Source of the DNA: Heligmosomoides polygyrus polygyrus
Taxonomy: Eukaryota; Nematoda; Chromadorea; Rhabditida; Heligmosomidae
Assembly: GCA_947396885.1 (NCBI GenBank)
Contig: OX377205.1
Coordinates: forward strand, 54,916,676 to 54,980,675
Direction: 5' to 3'
Length of the DNA stretch: 64,000 nucleotides
The position numbers were made by a program, and so were the translations under genes. This document shows positions 24,501 to 36,500 of this stretch, piece after piece. Every line of letters starts with the position of its first letter. The first letter of the stretch is position 1. The notes beneath the pieces are model-generated. The model had not been told where the DNA came from, ran no database searches, and saw only the letters and a list, made by a program, of their open reading frames with translations.

Positions 24501-27500
24501 AATCTTAAAGTGTGCGATCAGGCAGAACCCGGAGACCCCCCCCCCTCGTTCCACCTAGTTCTTTGCGAAACCATTTCGAGTGACTGTTCTACGAGCATAT
24601 ACAGTCTCGATGCCGACATCACCCCATTAATTACAGAAATGATTTAATAAAGATGGAATTAAAAGCCTATCAGTGGAATGTGAACACGTTGTCGAAGGCA
24701 CGATTTTCGAGTGCCCGGTGTGTGGGACCAATCCATTCTTTTGCAACCTCGAGACCGTGACACGACATCGTGTCACACGGCCCTACACTGCCGAAAAGGT
24801 GTGCTGCGTCGTCAACGTGTTAACGTTCAGAAAAAGTAGCTTTCCTAATTTTTGTTATTAGCGTTTTCTTAAATCGTTTAAAATATGTCCAGCGAGCGAA
24901 AACATTCTTTCCGTCAGGACTGTTCAAGGTGGCGGGCAAAATTATTCTGCGATAAGCAACGCCAGGTGAGGATAGGCAAATCTTACGAGGAGGTTAGACC
25001 GGTATTTTTGTGGATTCCTTGGCGTGCTTGTGGGTTCGGCGAAGAGACTTCTAGGTCCAAAATGCATCAAAGGTTAGAAGGATAAAGGGCGGCATTACTC
25101 AATCACTATCCCCGCCACGCATTCTACTTCTACGGGATGTGGAGGCGGGTTGAATGCGTATTTGGGCATACAATGACTTGCGGTGGCCAGCCGATGAACA
25201 AGAGATAAGTTTGGTACCAATTCACCCCGGCTGGATGGAAGGCTTGGTTGGCCTGGACGCGAAATCCAAACCAGAAACCTGGTATCGGGGCACGCGACAG
25301 CCGGCATCTCCGCCAACTGCGCTACTCGCGCACCCGAAATGCATTTATTCTTTTAAATTCAAAGCATATTCATGAAAACATTAAAATATTCTTGCTGATC
25401 TCAATATTTCTTTTAGGAACAGTCCTAATAGGGAGGATGAGACCTGCAACATTAGTGAAGACTAAGGGCAAATGTGATAAATTCACTGAGAAAAAAGTCC
25501 GTTAAAAATTCCGTTAAATTTCTAGAAATTTCCGTTAAGTCGTTAAGCCAAATTTTAACGAAAAATGCCGTTAATTCGTTAAATCCGTTAAATCGTTAAC
25601 CGTTAAATGTGCACCCCTGCTTCCAATGAAAGAGGATTTTCGTTTCAAAAACGATTACACTTGTAGTAGAACTACAAGCATTTGAAAGCTGAGCAAAATC
25701 TAAACGAAGAACAAACAACGAGATGATACGACAAACAAAAAACATTACTGCGGTGAAAAAGCGGAATAGAGGCAAAAATGATGTCTACCAAAAGTTCAAG
25801 TACGAAGGCACGCTCTCTCAGATTTCTGGATATGGGGATGGTCTGTGCACTGAATCTCTACTAGACTGTTCCAATAAAACTAAAAGTAGAAGAAACGAAG
25901 AAACAGAAAACCGAATGCAACAAGCTCACGATTGATTTCCATTTTCGGTGTCTTGTGTAAGAAATAGTAGAACAATTGTGTTGTGTCCAACAACACCTTG
26001 TCCACGTTGTACTTGATAGAGTTATACCACCAGACTCCCTTAAAATGAACAGTGGTGGAAACAACTGCGGAAGGAGGTGAAAGTGTATAAAACGCACCAC
26101 AACGACCGGTAGAACAATCATGAACAGGATCCCGTAGAAGGCCAACACCCATAACCCATACTCCTTGCTTACCAGCCATTTCGGCAACGCGATCCCAAAT
26201 GTGGTTGCTAAAAACAACATGAAAATGTGCCATCTTACTCACGCCATTGCATCGAATAAAATGAGAAGAAAATGAGAACCGACCAGTTGGTCCGTCCGGA
26301 TTACCATACTTCTCCCAATTCTCCCGAGATTCCTCGTCGGTCAGAGCCTGATAGGCCTTCGCTATTTTGTCGAACATCTGAGCATCACCACCTCTGTCAG
26401 GATGCAGTTTCTTCGACAGTTCACGGTAGGCTTTCCTGACCGCCGACGGATCTGCACCCTGAAGTACTCGATGATATTTGATGAACGACGGCAAATTAAT
26501 AGGAGGTGACGTACTTGATCCAATCCGAGAATTTTGTACGGGTTATATTCTTCATGAGTGACCTCAATCTCCGTCACTTTCTTCACAATCAGCGCGAACA
26601 CAATCCATGCAACGATGAGAGCCTGAAGTGAGGTCTTCGAGACGGATAGTCAAGTTGCTATGTAAATGTCGCTTTGGTGGGCTCCTGGTTCAAGAATATC
26701 CTCCACACCAGCCTACAACCTCACTTTAGTTTCCTGTTACCTCCAAAGTAGGAATTTAAAAAACGGCCTCGTCATAAGCTAACGAATCGCACCCTAAAAT
26801 ATCCGGACCACCTTGAATAGCACAGCACCATCGCAATGTCTTTCCACGTGAAGACAACATTTCTGTCAAGCATTCTGAGTAACTACGAAGCGGGAAAATC
26901 TGTCCATAAAGACTTTTGTGTGAAGTGGTCGTGTTATTGAGCATGTTCACACTCCGCGATGGGAACGACAGGGCAAAGCTTACGTATCGATTAAAGCCGA
27001 GCGATGGAGTGAAAACCTATTGCGTATTGCAAGGCATTGACTGGGAAGCCCCATACTGGTTTCCAAATTTCGTGCGGGCCTCCGGCTAGGCCAAAGGTTT
27101 TAAAAACCGCTGGGTGGTAGATAACGCACCAAAGCAGACGCATGGAACCGTCGTGCTCAGAAGATAACCTGCAAAAGACATGGTGCTTCAGCAGTAGCAG
27201 CTAGCGCATAGGATTTGACAAATTCCAAACAAGCGGAAAGGCACATTCAGGAGAGACAGCCACCAGGAAGGAGTCAGCCATTAAATGGCTGAGTGGATAC
27301 CGTTGCAGACTTGCAAGATAGAGATCAGGGTTCGATCCCGGTGGTGAGGTATATACATTGCTAGGTGTGATTCCTACATTGATTTCTTAAAATCAATATA
27401 GAATGCATTTTGGCCTCATAACGCTACCGCGTTCGCTTTCTAACTCCGTTTTCAGCCTTCTGTCAGATGTGGAACAGGGTAGTTTTCGTTACGTAGAGAT

Positions 27501-30500
27501 AGCATTCTAAGGCCATGCTTGTCTTGCTGGTGAAGCTGTCAATAGATGGTATCCATACCGAACACGATCCCCTTGCGGTGTTTTCTACTAGTTTGAAAGT
27601 CTCCCTCGTAGTAACCTCATTTGCGCATCTCAGACGAGAGCTACTGATTCCTGGAGTGTTTTATCCACCTTGTGCTATTGTTATTGAGAGGTGGTCAAGG
27701 CCTCCCGGTGAAGCGGCGGGCGCATTAGGCGCAGTGTTGACGGTTGTCGCAGTATTGTCAAATAACGAGATGAGCGTTGGTTGAATGGCGCTGGGAGCCT
27801 AGCGTTGATCAAGCGCAACTGATCTTAGCGCGCCCGGGCGGGAAGAGTCGGGCGGCTCCCACATTCGAGTTCCCACGGAGTAGTCAGTTCTGGAGGAGCC
27901 CCACCGGACGCCGTCACCATCATCCCCCTCCCTTGCCCTCTCGTCGTCCGCCAGCTTCTTTGTTTGTGTGTTAACTATCGTTAATAATAAAGTGTTCGCC
28001 TTTATCTCGCGTTGTGAGAGTACTATCACGGTCGTCTCCTCTACTTCGTGCAAGTACCACACTTCCTGTTTTTTGGGATCAGGGACACAAAACCCCACAC
28101 TATAAGTGGCCTTGTTGCCTATTTTTGACCCATCAAGCTCACCTACTTTAGGGGAGAGAAGGGATACTAGTGATAGCGCTCCAAACTTTTGACCCACAAA
28201 AAGGAGAAAAAATCTTTCACCCAATTTTCATCTACGGTTTATTTAGGGTGCGTAGGTTACGATGCGTACTGGTAGCTGAAAACAGCGATAAACGATAACC
28301 ACTCTTCAATTCGTCTGGGGATGCTATTGCGCATGATCTAGCTTATGCATTTTTGAAAGCTATTTCCATCTCAAAGTACATCTTGGAAAACAGCATGAAT
28401 AAAATGGCGGTGCGGATGCAGTTTCTTCACAGTATCAATACCTAAGGTAACCTCTCTAATCAGTCGTATGACCAAAAGTGGATGTTACATTTGTGATGAG
28501 CGCCGAAAAGTAGCGTCTCGCTACGCGAGGTGTGGGCAAAAGGTCTTTCAATCGTTGGAGTGTTGAGAGTATAAGTGAGGGTGTCTGCAATACAGTAACG
28601 AGCCAGCAGCCATGAAGTGCACGATACTACTGCTGTTGGGTTGGGCTCACTTCCCTACAGTAATCCATGCTGTTGACGGTGCCCACGGTGGAATGACCAG
28701 CGGATACACCACCGTCGGGAGAGGTCACGGACTGCCTCACCGTCTTCCACTCTTTTATTTGAATTTAGCCACGCCCTGGTGAACGGATGTGCATATAAGG
28801 AGCAGATTCGAGCGAGAGGGATCTCACACACGACTCCAGCAGCTCCACTGTTTGCCTCACCATTGATTTGTGTTCATTATAAACCTGCTATCTAAGTTGT
28901 GTTCCTCGTACCGCAAAATAGTCAACGGCCAGTCTCTACTTCGAAGAGACGCTGGGAATACCAGTAGCTAATTGGGCGTCAATGGAACCATTGAACAGCC
29001 ACATGGGGACTAATCCTACCGAAGTCGGACAACACAACTGTAATGTGCAGACGCCTTCTGCCATAAGCAGAAGGAGCGGCAACATTGCTGCGGAACGAGC
29101 ACTCAGTCCGGGGCAAATGGCAGTTGATAACACCACGGAAGCCAGGGCAGAAGTCGATATGAGTCAAGGTGATGCCCGGTTAGAGGCCGCGTTTGACCAT
29201 ATTGTCTTACTGTTAGATGAGACACTTCACGACCAAATCCGGAACATTTCTGCTCAGAAGAAGCGGAACAATCTGGATGCTGTCCACGGTACCGTTGACG
29301 TCGCTAGGGAAAGGGCTAGATTAATCCGAAACCAAGCTGGAGCAAGAATATGACACCGGAGTAACTGCGCACAGTGTTGCCAATTGCGGGTCATAACAGT
29401 GCACTAATGGAAAGTTTGGCAGCAGAAATGCCAAACTTTCCATTAGTGCATTGTTATGACCCGTAATTGGCAACATTTGGCTGCGAGGCATCGCAAGTAG
29501 CTACGGTTGTGAGAGCACGAGGCCTGGAAGCAGACGAGATGAGGTCCAATTGCAAGAACATGGGTCAGCCTTAGAGAATCTAAGGACCCTAAATAGCGAA
29601 TTGAAGAACCGAGTAGGTGAGCTCACGAATAGGCTGGTGAACAGCGGAAAACCAGATCGAGAACAGCGACCGTGCGGATCGCCGTCAAACTGCTCTCCTG
29701 GTGGGGAAAAACGCCCAGTTGAGTGGTCAGCTCTCGGTAAACACCTCTCAACGCTGAAGAAAGTCAAGAATGGACCAGTTCAGACCACTCAGGTTGCGTC
29801 CCACGCAACGAACTTCAGGAGGGAGAGGCATCAGAGGTCAGTCTCCAGTGAGAGATTGGCACAATCGTCTCGAAGCTCCTCCATCGGGTCGACAGTAGTT
29901 GAGTCCGCATCAGCTGTGCAAAGCGCATACAGTAGTGAGTGGAGCTCACAAGCTAGCGCTATTTCCCATTCTGTCGATGGGATGCTCAGTATTTTTAAGG
30001 AAGTGTTTAAAGCACAGAGCGTGGCGGCTGTCGTCAAGTATAATGGAAAGAATTCATTAAGTGATTTCCTTCGTTCAGTAGATGTGAAATATCCGTCTAC
30101 AGTGTGGTCAGACCGGGATCGGCGCGACATACTGGTGAACAGGGATGTTCGGAAAATTTTCTGGAAAAAGCAGAAAACGAAAGGCGGAACGGAAACGCTC
30201 AAAATGGCCGGAAACCGGAATACGAAACACGGAAACGGAAATGACACATATTCGCCATTTTTTCAAAAGTGCATCTGAAACCGCGTCAGATGCGGCTTCT
30301 ATTGCACCCTTTCTTGCTCAGAACTTTGCGAACAGCAGAATCTTCTAAAGTTTAATGCTCGTCGTCATCATAGCATAACATAACATAACGAAGCATGAAT
30401 TCATAATGTTGTTATGATAACCTTTCAGCTATGGCTAGAGCAGTAAACTATATCAGCATGCAGCCTCTCCGCTGTTTCCATACCTAGTTTCTGCGACAGC

Positions 30501-33500
30501 TTTTGGCTGGCTTTTCGCTGCTGTAATTTTTTGAACAGTAGACCTAACCGACTTAACCACTTTAGGTTACTTACAGACCAGCATTTAAAAAAATAAAGGT
30601 GCACAGCTGGACAGTTTCTAGATGGTTTTCGAAGGAGCAGATTTGTCTCAGAATTCAGTAAGTCACCCTAGTCAATCAAAATAGCAGCACATGGAAGATA
30701 TTCAAGATCCTTCATTAAAAATGAATCGCACAACTCTATATGGATGAATATCACTCCTAATGAAATCAAAAATTGAAATTTACATCTCCGATCAGGAGCA
30801 CTGATGTAATCTTGAAGTATACAAGCGCACGGCACAAACTTCGCCGAACCCTTTGCTTCAGGATACTGCGCTAAATGCTTAGAAAGTTTTTGTAGCTATT
30901 CGTAACTAATGGATCAAGAATGTTATGGTCATTCAAATGTTGAGCGCATTTTCTTAGCATACAATGCATAAATTTGCTGGCCCATTAATTTTGCTCTGCA
31001 CTCAGACTTTGCCATTTTTGAGTACTTTCTCTTCGTAGACTAACCAATTTCAAGAACATTAACACTACAGTTCCCAACTTCTCTCTTCTTGAAACCTCGG
31101 CATGCTGAGTTATTTTGTTGTCAGTATGCTGTACAGCATACTGATAACAAATTAACACTACAGTTGTCAAACAGTAATTCACACACAATTATATGAAGGA
31201 GAACTCTTTTTACTTGATAAGCTGATTGTGTTCAACAGAAAACTTGTGTTAAGCAATGCCCATTTTCGTTTCCGCCTTCCGTTCAAAAACAGGCGGAACG
31301 CGGAACGGAACGGAAGAGCTCAAAGTGGCCGGAAACCGGAATTCGGAACACGGAAACGGAAATTTCGCACATCCCTGCTGGTGAATCATCTAGTAGGATC
31401 GGCACGATCCACGTACAAAGGCCTACCGGACCGCGTTAGGCAAGGCAGTTTCAACAGGGTGGTCCTCGCGCTTAAGGAAGCGCTAAGGAACCTTGCGAAA
31501 AGTTGAAACCGATAAAAGATTGGGACAATCTTGCAAAAGGCAACAGCGAATCGGTAAGCGATTTTTGCCGTCGCATGGGGGAAATCTCCAGACAAATACA
31601 CCCGAGCGGTAGTTGGGATTCCATCTCGCTTCAAAGTTGTACTCCACCCTGGAAGATTGGAAGGACTCATATCACATGTTAGCGGCACTCGACGCACATG
31701 GTTACAAGGCGTACGGAATGGTCAAAGGCGTTGCACTCCGCCTGGAAAAGACCCACGTAATGAAGCCTAAAAAATATGAGTCAAACCATAGAAAAAGAAC
31801 CCAGCAGTGCTACAAATGTGGGAGGGAAGGCCACTATGCTGCAAACTGCCGTCCCAGGACGCCCCCAAGACATGACCCCGTTGGCGAAACAGGGCAAAGG
31901 TCGAGTAGGCGACCCAACAGGGAGCCTTCGACAAGTAGAGTGATGTCCACATTCGTTGAAGAATGGTGTGTGCGGTACACGCCCAAAGTAAAGGGGATAT
32001 TCATGAACTTGGTGCGGTAGGTAAACCGACCCTGTTTAATGCGGTGATCTTCGGAATCGAAGTGGAAGCCCTAATAGATACTGGATCAGTAATCTCGATC
32101 CTTCCAGCAGGCCTTCGGAAACTGGCCAAGAGTCGAGGCTTCGACATCGATAGGGAAGTAGAATTGGTAAGCAATGACCAAAAGCGGAAGGTGTTTGACG
32201 CATCACGTACGCAAATGGACTTCTTAGGTATGGTTGAAGCTGATGTAAGGATCCATGGAGCTGGCACAGCTCGAGTGATCATGCACGTTCAGAAAGGCAG
32301 GAGTGCTACTCTTCTATTAGGAACGAATGTCCTAAGTGCATTAGACATCCAGCTTAAGCTTTCCACAAAGCAAGGTCTTCCGCGGAGTGCGGTAGGCCCG
32401 CTGACAGTAACAAATGCTACTAAAGGAGTGTTCGTTATACCAGAAGCGCCCACGCTACACGATATACCTTTTTGTAATAAGGAGTCGAGAGATGAGCTTT
32501 TCCTGTCAAATGACCATATGAAGTCGGAATACGACAAACGACCAAGGACCGGAAAATTGGACGTTTTTAAGCCCGGAAACAGGGTTTACACGAAGCTCCC
32601 TGGGGAGGATGGAATGTCTCGACATCCTGAGTTGGTAACGGACCGGTCAGGTCTTCTCAGAACTGAAGAAGCTAGCGCGGATCCCGCTCTAATCGCTTCA
32701 GTCGATATTAATCAAGAATCTTACAGAATTTATTCCGATCACTTGATAAGTGTGCCACAGGATATTGATGATATTCCGGTGAAAGGAAATCTATACGCGG
32801 AAGACGCGGAAAGCCCGGGAGGTGTTGGATCGGCGTGGTGGAAACGCCTATTTCCAGAGGGCCCCCATGTTAGGTTGGACTCACTTCCCTACAGTAATCC
32901 ATGCTGTTGACGGTGCCCATGGTGGAATGACCGGCGGATACACCACCGCCGGGAGAGGTCATCGCCTGCCTCACCGTCTTCCACTCTTTATTTGAATTTA
33001 GCCACGCCCTGGTGAACGGATGTGCATATAAGGAACAGATTCGAGCGACAAGGATCTCACACACCACTCCAGCAGCTCCACTGTTTGCCTCACCATTGAT
33101 TTGTGTTCATTATAAACCTGCTATCTAAGTTGTGTTCCTCGTACCGCAAAATAGTCAACGGCCAGTCTCTACTTCGAAGAGACGCTGGGAATACCAGTAG
33201 CTAATTGGGCGTCAATGGAACCATTGAACAGCCACATGGGGACCAATCCTACCGAAGTCGGACAACACAACTGTAATGTGCAGACGCCTTCTGCCATAAG
33301 CAGAAGGAGCGGCAACATTGCTGCGGAACGAGCACTCAGTCCGGGGCAAATGGCAGTTGATAACACCACGGAAGCCAGGGCAGAAGTCGATATGAGTCAA
33401 GGTGATGCCCGGTTAGAGGCCGCGTTTGACCATATTGTCTTACTGTTAGATGAGACACTTCACGACCAAATCCGGAACATTTCTGCTCAGAAGAAGCGGA

Positions 33501-36500
33501 ACAATCTGGATGCTGTCCACGGTACCGTTGACGTCGCTAGGGAAAGGGCTAGATTAATCCGAAACCAAGCTGGAGCAAGAATATGACACCGGAGTAACTG
33601 CGCACAGTGTTGCCAATTGCGGGTCATAACAGTGCACTAATGGAAAGTTTGGCAGCAGAAATGCCAAACTTTCCATTAGTGCATTGTTATGACCCGTAAT
33701 TGGCAACATTTGGCTGCGAGGCATCGCAAGTAGCTACGGTTGTGAGAGCACGAGGCCTGGAAGCAGACGAGATGAGGTCCAATTGCAAGAACATGGGTCA
33801 GCCTTAGAGAATCTAAGGACCCTAAATAGCGAATTGCAGAACCGAGTAGGTGAGCTCACGAATAGGCTGGTGAACAGCGGAAAACCAGATCGAGAACAGC
33901 GACCGTGCGGATCGCCGTCAAACTGCTCTCCTGGTGGGGAAAAACGCCCAGTTGAGTGGTCAGCTCTCGGTAAACACCTCTCAACGCTGAAGAAAGTCAA
34001 GAATGGACCAGTTCAGACCACTCAGGTTGCGTCCCACGCAACGAACTTCAGGAGGGAGAGGCATCAGAGGTCAGTCTCCAGTGAGAGATTGGCACAATCG
34101 TCTCGAAGCTCCTCCATCGGGTCGACAGTAGTTGAGTCCGCATCAGCTGTGCAAAGCGCATACAGTAGTGAGTGGAGCTCACAAGCTAGCGCTATTTCCC
34201 ATTCTGTCGATGGGATGCTCAGTATTTTTAAGGAAGTGTTTAAAGCACAGAGCGTGGCGGCTGTCGTCAAGTATAATGGAAAGAATTCATTAAGTGATTT
34301 CCTTCGTTCAGTAGATGTGAAATATCCGTCTACAGTGTGGTCAGACCGGGATCGGCGCGACATACTGGTGAACAGGGATGTTCGGAAAATTTTCTGGAAA
34401 AAGCAGAAAACGAAAGGCGGAACGGAAACGCTCAAAATGGCCGGAAACCGGAATACGAAACACGGAAACGGAAATGACACATATTCGCCATTTTTTCAAA
34501 AGTGCATCTGAAACCGCGTCAGATGCGGCTTCTATTGCACCCTTTCTTGCTCAGAACTTTGCGAACAGCAGAATCTTCTAAAGTTTAATGCTCGTCGTCA
34601 TCATAGCATAACATAACATAACGAAGCATGAATTCATAATGTTGTTATGATAACCTTTCAGCTATGGCTAGAGCAGTAAACTATATCAGCATGCAGCCTC
34701 TCCGCTGTTTCCATACCTAGTTTCTGCGACAGCTTTTGGCTGGCTTTTCGCTGCTGTAATTTTTTGAACAGTAGACCTAACCGACTTAACCACTTTAGGT
34801 TACTTACAGACCAGCATTTAAAAAAATAAAGGTGCACAGCTGGACAGTTTCTAGATGGTTTTCGAAGGAGCAGATTTGTCTCAGAATTCAGTAAGTCACC
34901 CTAGTCAATCAAAATAGCAGCACATGGAAGATATTCAAGATCCTTCATTAAAAATGAATCGCACAACTCTATATGGATGAATATCACTCCTAATGAAATC
35001 AAAAATTGAAATTTACATCTCCGATCAGGAGCACTGATGTAATCTTGAAGTATACAAGCGCACGGCACAAACTTCGCCGAACCCTTTGCTTCAGGATACT
35101 GCGCTAAATGCTTAGAAAGTTTTTGTAGCTATTCGTAACTAATGGATCAAGAATGTTATGGTCATTCAAATGTTGAGCGCATTTTCTTAGCATACAATGC
35201 ATAAATTTGCTGGCCCATTAATTTTGCTCTGCACTCAGACTTTGCCATTTTTGAGTACTTTCTCTTCGTAGACTAACCAATTTCAAGAACATTAACACTA
35301 CAGTTCCCAACTTCTCTCTTCTTGAAACCTCGGCATGCTGAGTTATTTTGTTGTCAGTATGCTGTACAGCATACTGATAACAAATTAACACTACAGTTGT
35401 CAAACAGTAATTCACACACAATTATATGAAGGAGAACTCTTTTTACTTGATAAGCTGATTGTGTTCAACAGAAAACTTGTGTTAAGCAATGCCCATTTTC
35501 GTTTCCGCCTTCCGTTCAAAAACAGGCGGAACGCGGAACGGAACGGAAGAGCTCAAAGTGGCCGGAAACCGGAATTCGGAACACGGAAACGGAAATTTCG
35601 CACATCCCTGCTGGTGAATCATCTAGTAGGATCGGCACGATCCACGTACAAAGGCCTACCGGACCGCGTTAGGCAAGGCAGTTTCAACAGGGTGGTCCTC
35701 GTGCTTAAGGAAGCGCTAAGGAACCTTGCGAAAAGTTGAAACCGATAAAAGATTGGGACAATCTTGCAAAAGGCAACAGCGAATCGGTAAGCGATTTTTG
35801 CCGTCGCATGGGGGAAATCTCCAGACAAATACACCCGAGCGGTAGTTGGGATTCCATCTCGCTTCAAAGTTGTACTCCACCCTGGAAGATTGGAAGGACT
35901 CATATCACATGTTAGCGGCACTCGACGCACATGGTTACAAGGCGTACGGAATGGTCAAAGGCGTTGCACTCCGCCTGGAAAAGACCCACGTAATGAAGCC
36001 TAAAAAATATGAGTCAAACCATAGAAAAAGAACCCAGCAGTGCTACAAATGTGGGAGGGAAGGCCACTATGCTGCAAACTGCCGTCCCAGGACGCCCCCA
36101 AGACATGACCCCGTTGGCGAAACAGGGCAAAGGTCGAGTAGGCGACCCAACAGGGAGCCTTCGACAAGTAGAGTGATGTCCACATTCGTTGAAGAATGGT
36201 GTGTGCGGTACACGCCCAAAGTAAAGGGGATATTCATGAACTTGGTGCGGTAGGTAAACCGACCCTGTTTAATGCGGTGATCTTCGGAATCGAAGTGGAA
36301 GCCCTAATAGATACTGGATCAGTAATCTCGATCCTTCCAGCAGGCCTTCGGAAACTGGCCAAGAGTCGAGGCTTCGACATCGATAGGGAAGTAGAATTGG
36401 TAAGCAATGACCAAAAGCGGAAGGTGTTTGACGCATCACGTACGCAAATGGACTTCTTAGGTATGGTTGAAGCTGATGTAAGGATCCATGGAGCTGGCAC

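Larger units (their letters stand above)
28634..32867 (+). mobile_element. LTR retroelement tandem unit 1 (4,234 bp)
   Basis: LTR starts TGTTGGGTTGGGCTCAC at 28634; the next LTR starts at 32868. Unit content in order: LTR with a GCATATAAGG TATA-like box (about 28790), leader, gag-like frames (28982-29353, 29550-30139), a hairpin (29375-29475), a hAT-like insertion (30140-31377), gag remnant, CCHC zinc knuckle (31613-32020), and protease fused to an integrase-tail-like segment (31963-32910). No reverse transcriptase, RNase H or integrase core is present, so it is a non-autonomous internal-deletion derivative, probably of Ty3/gypsy type. The 3' boundary of the LTR cannot be set because every copy continues into leader sequence. 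Confidence 0.9.

Noticed and set aside
27286..27339. Functional tRNA-Leu/Ser gene
   Set aside because: Boxes are good, but no paired acceptor stem or class II variable arm could be drawn; it recurs as part of a longer repeat.
28490..28545. Second hammerhead-like site (GTGATGAGCGCCGAAAAG)
   Set aside because: Only a two-base stem II is possible and the closing helices are not convincing.
29831..30247. 138-codon minus-strand ORF repeated in each LTR unit
   Set aside because: Shadow of the gag-like frame on the opposite strand; repetition only reflects the array.
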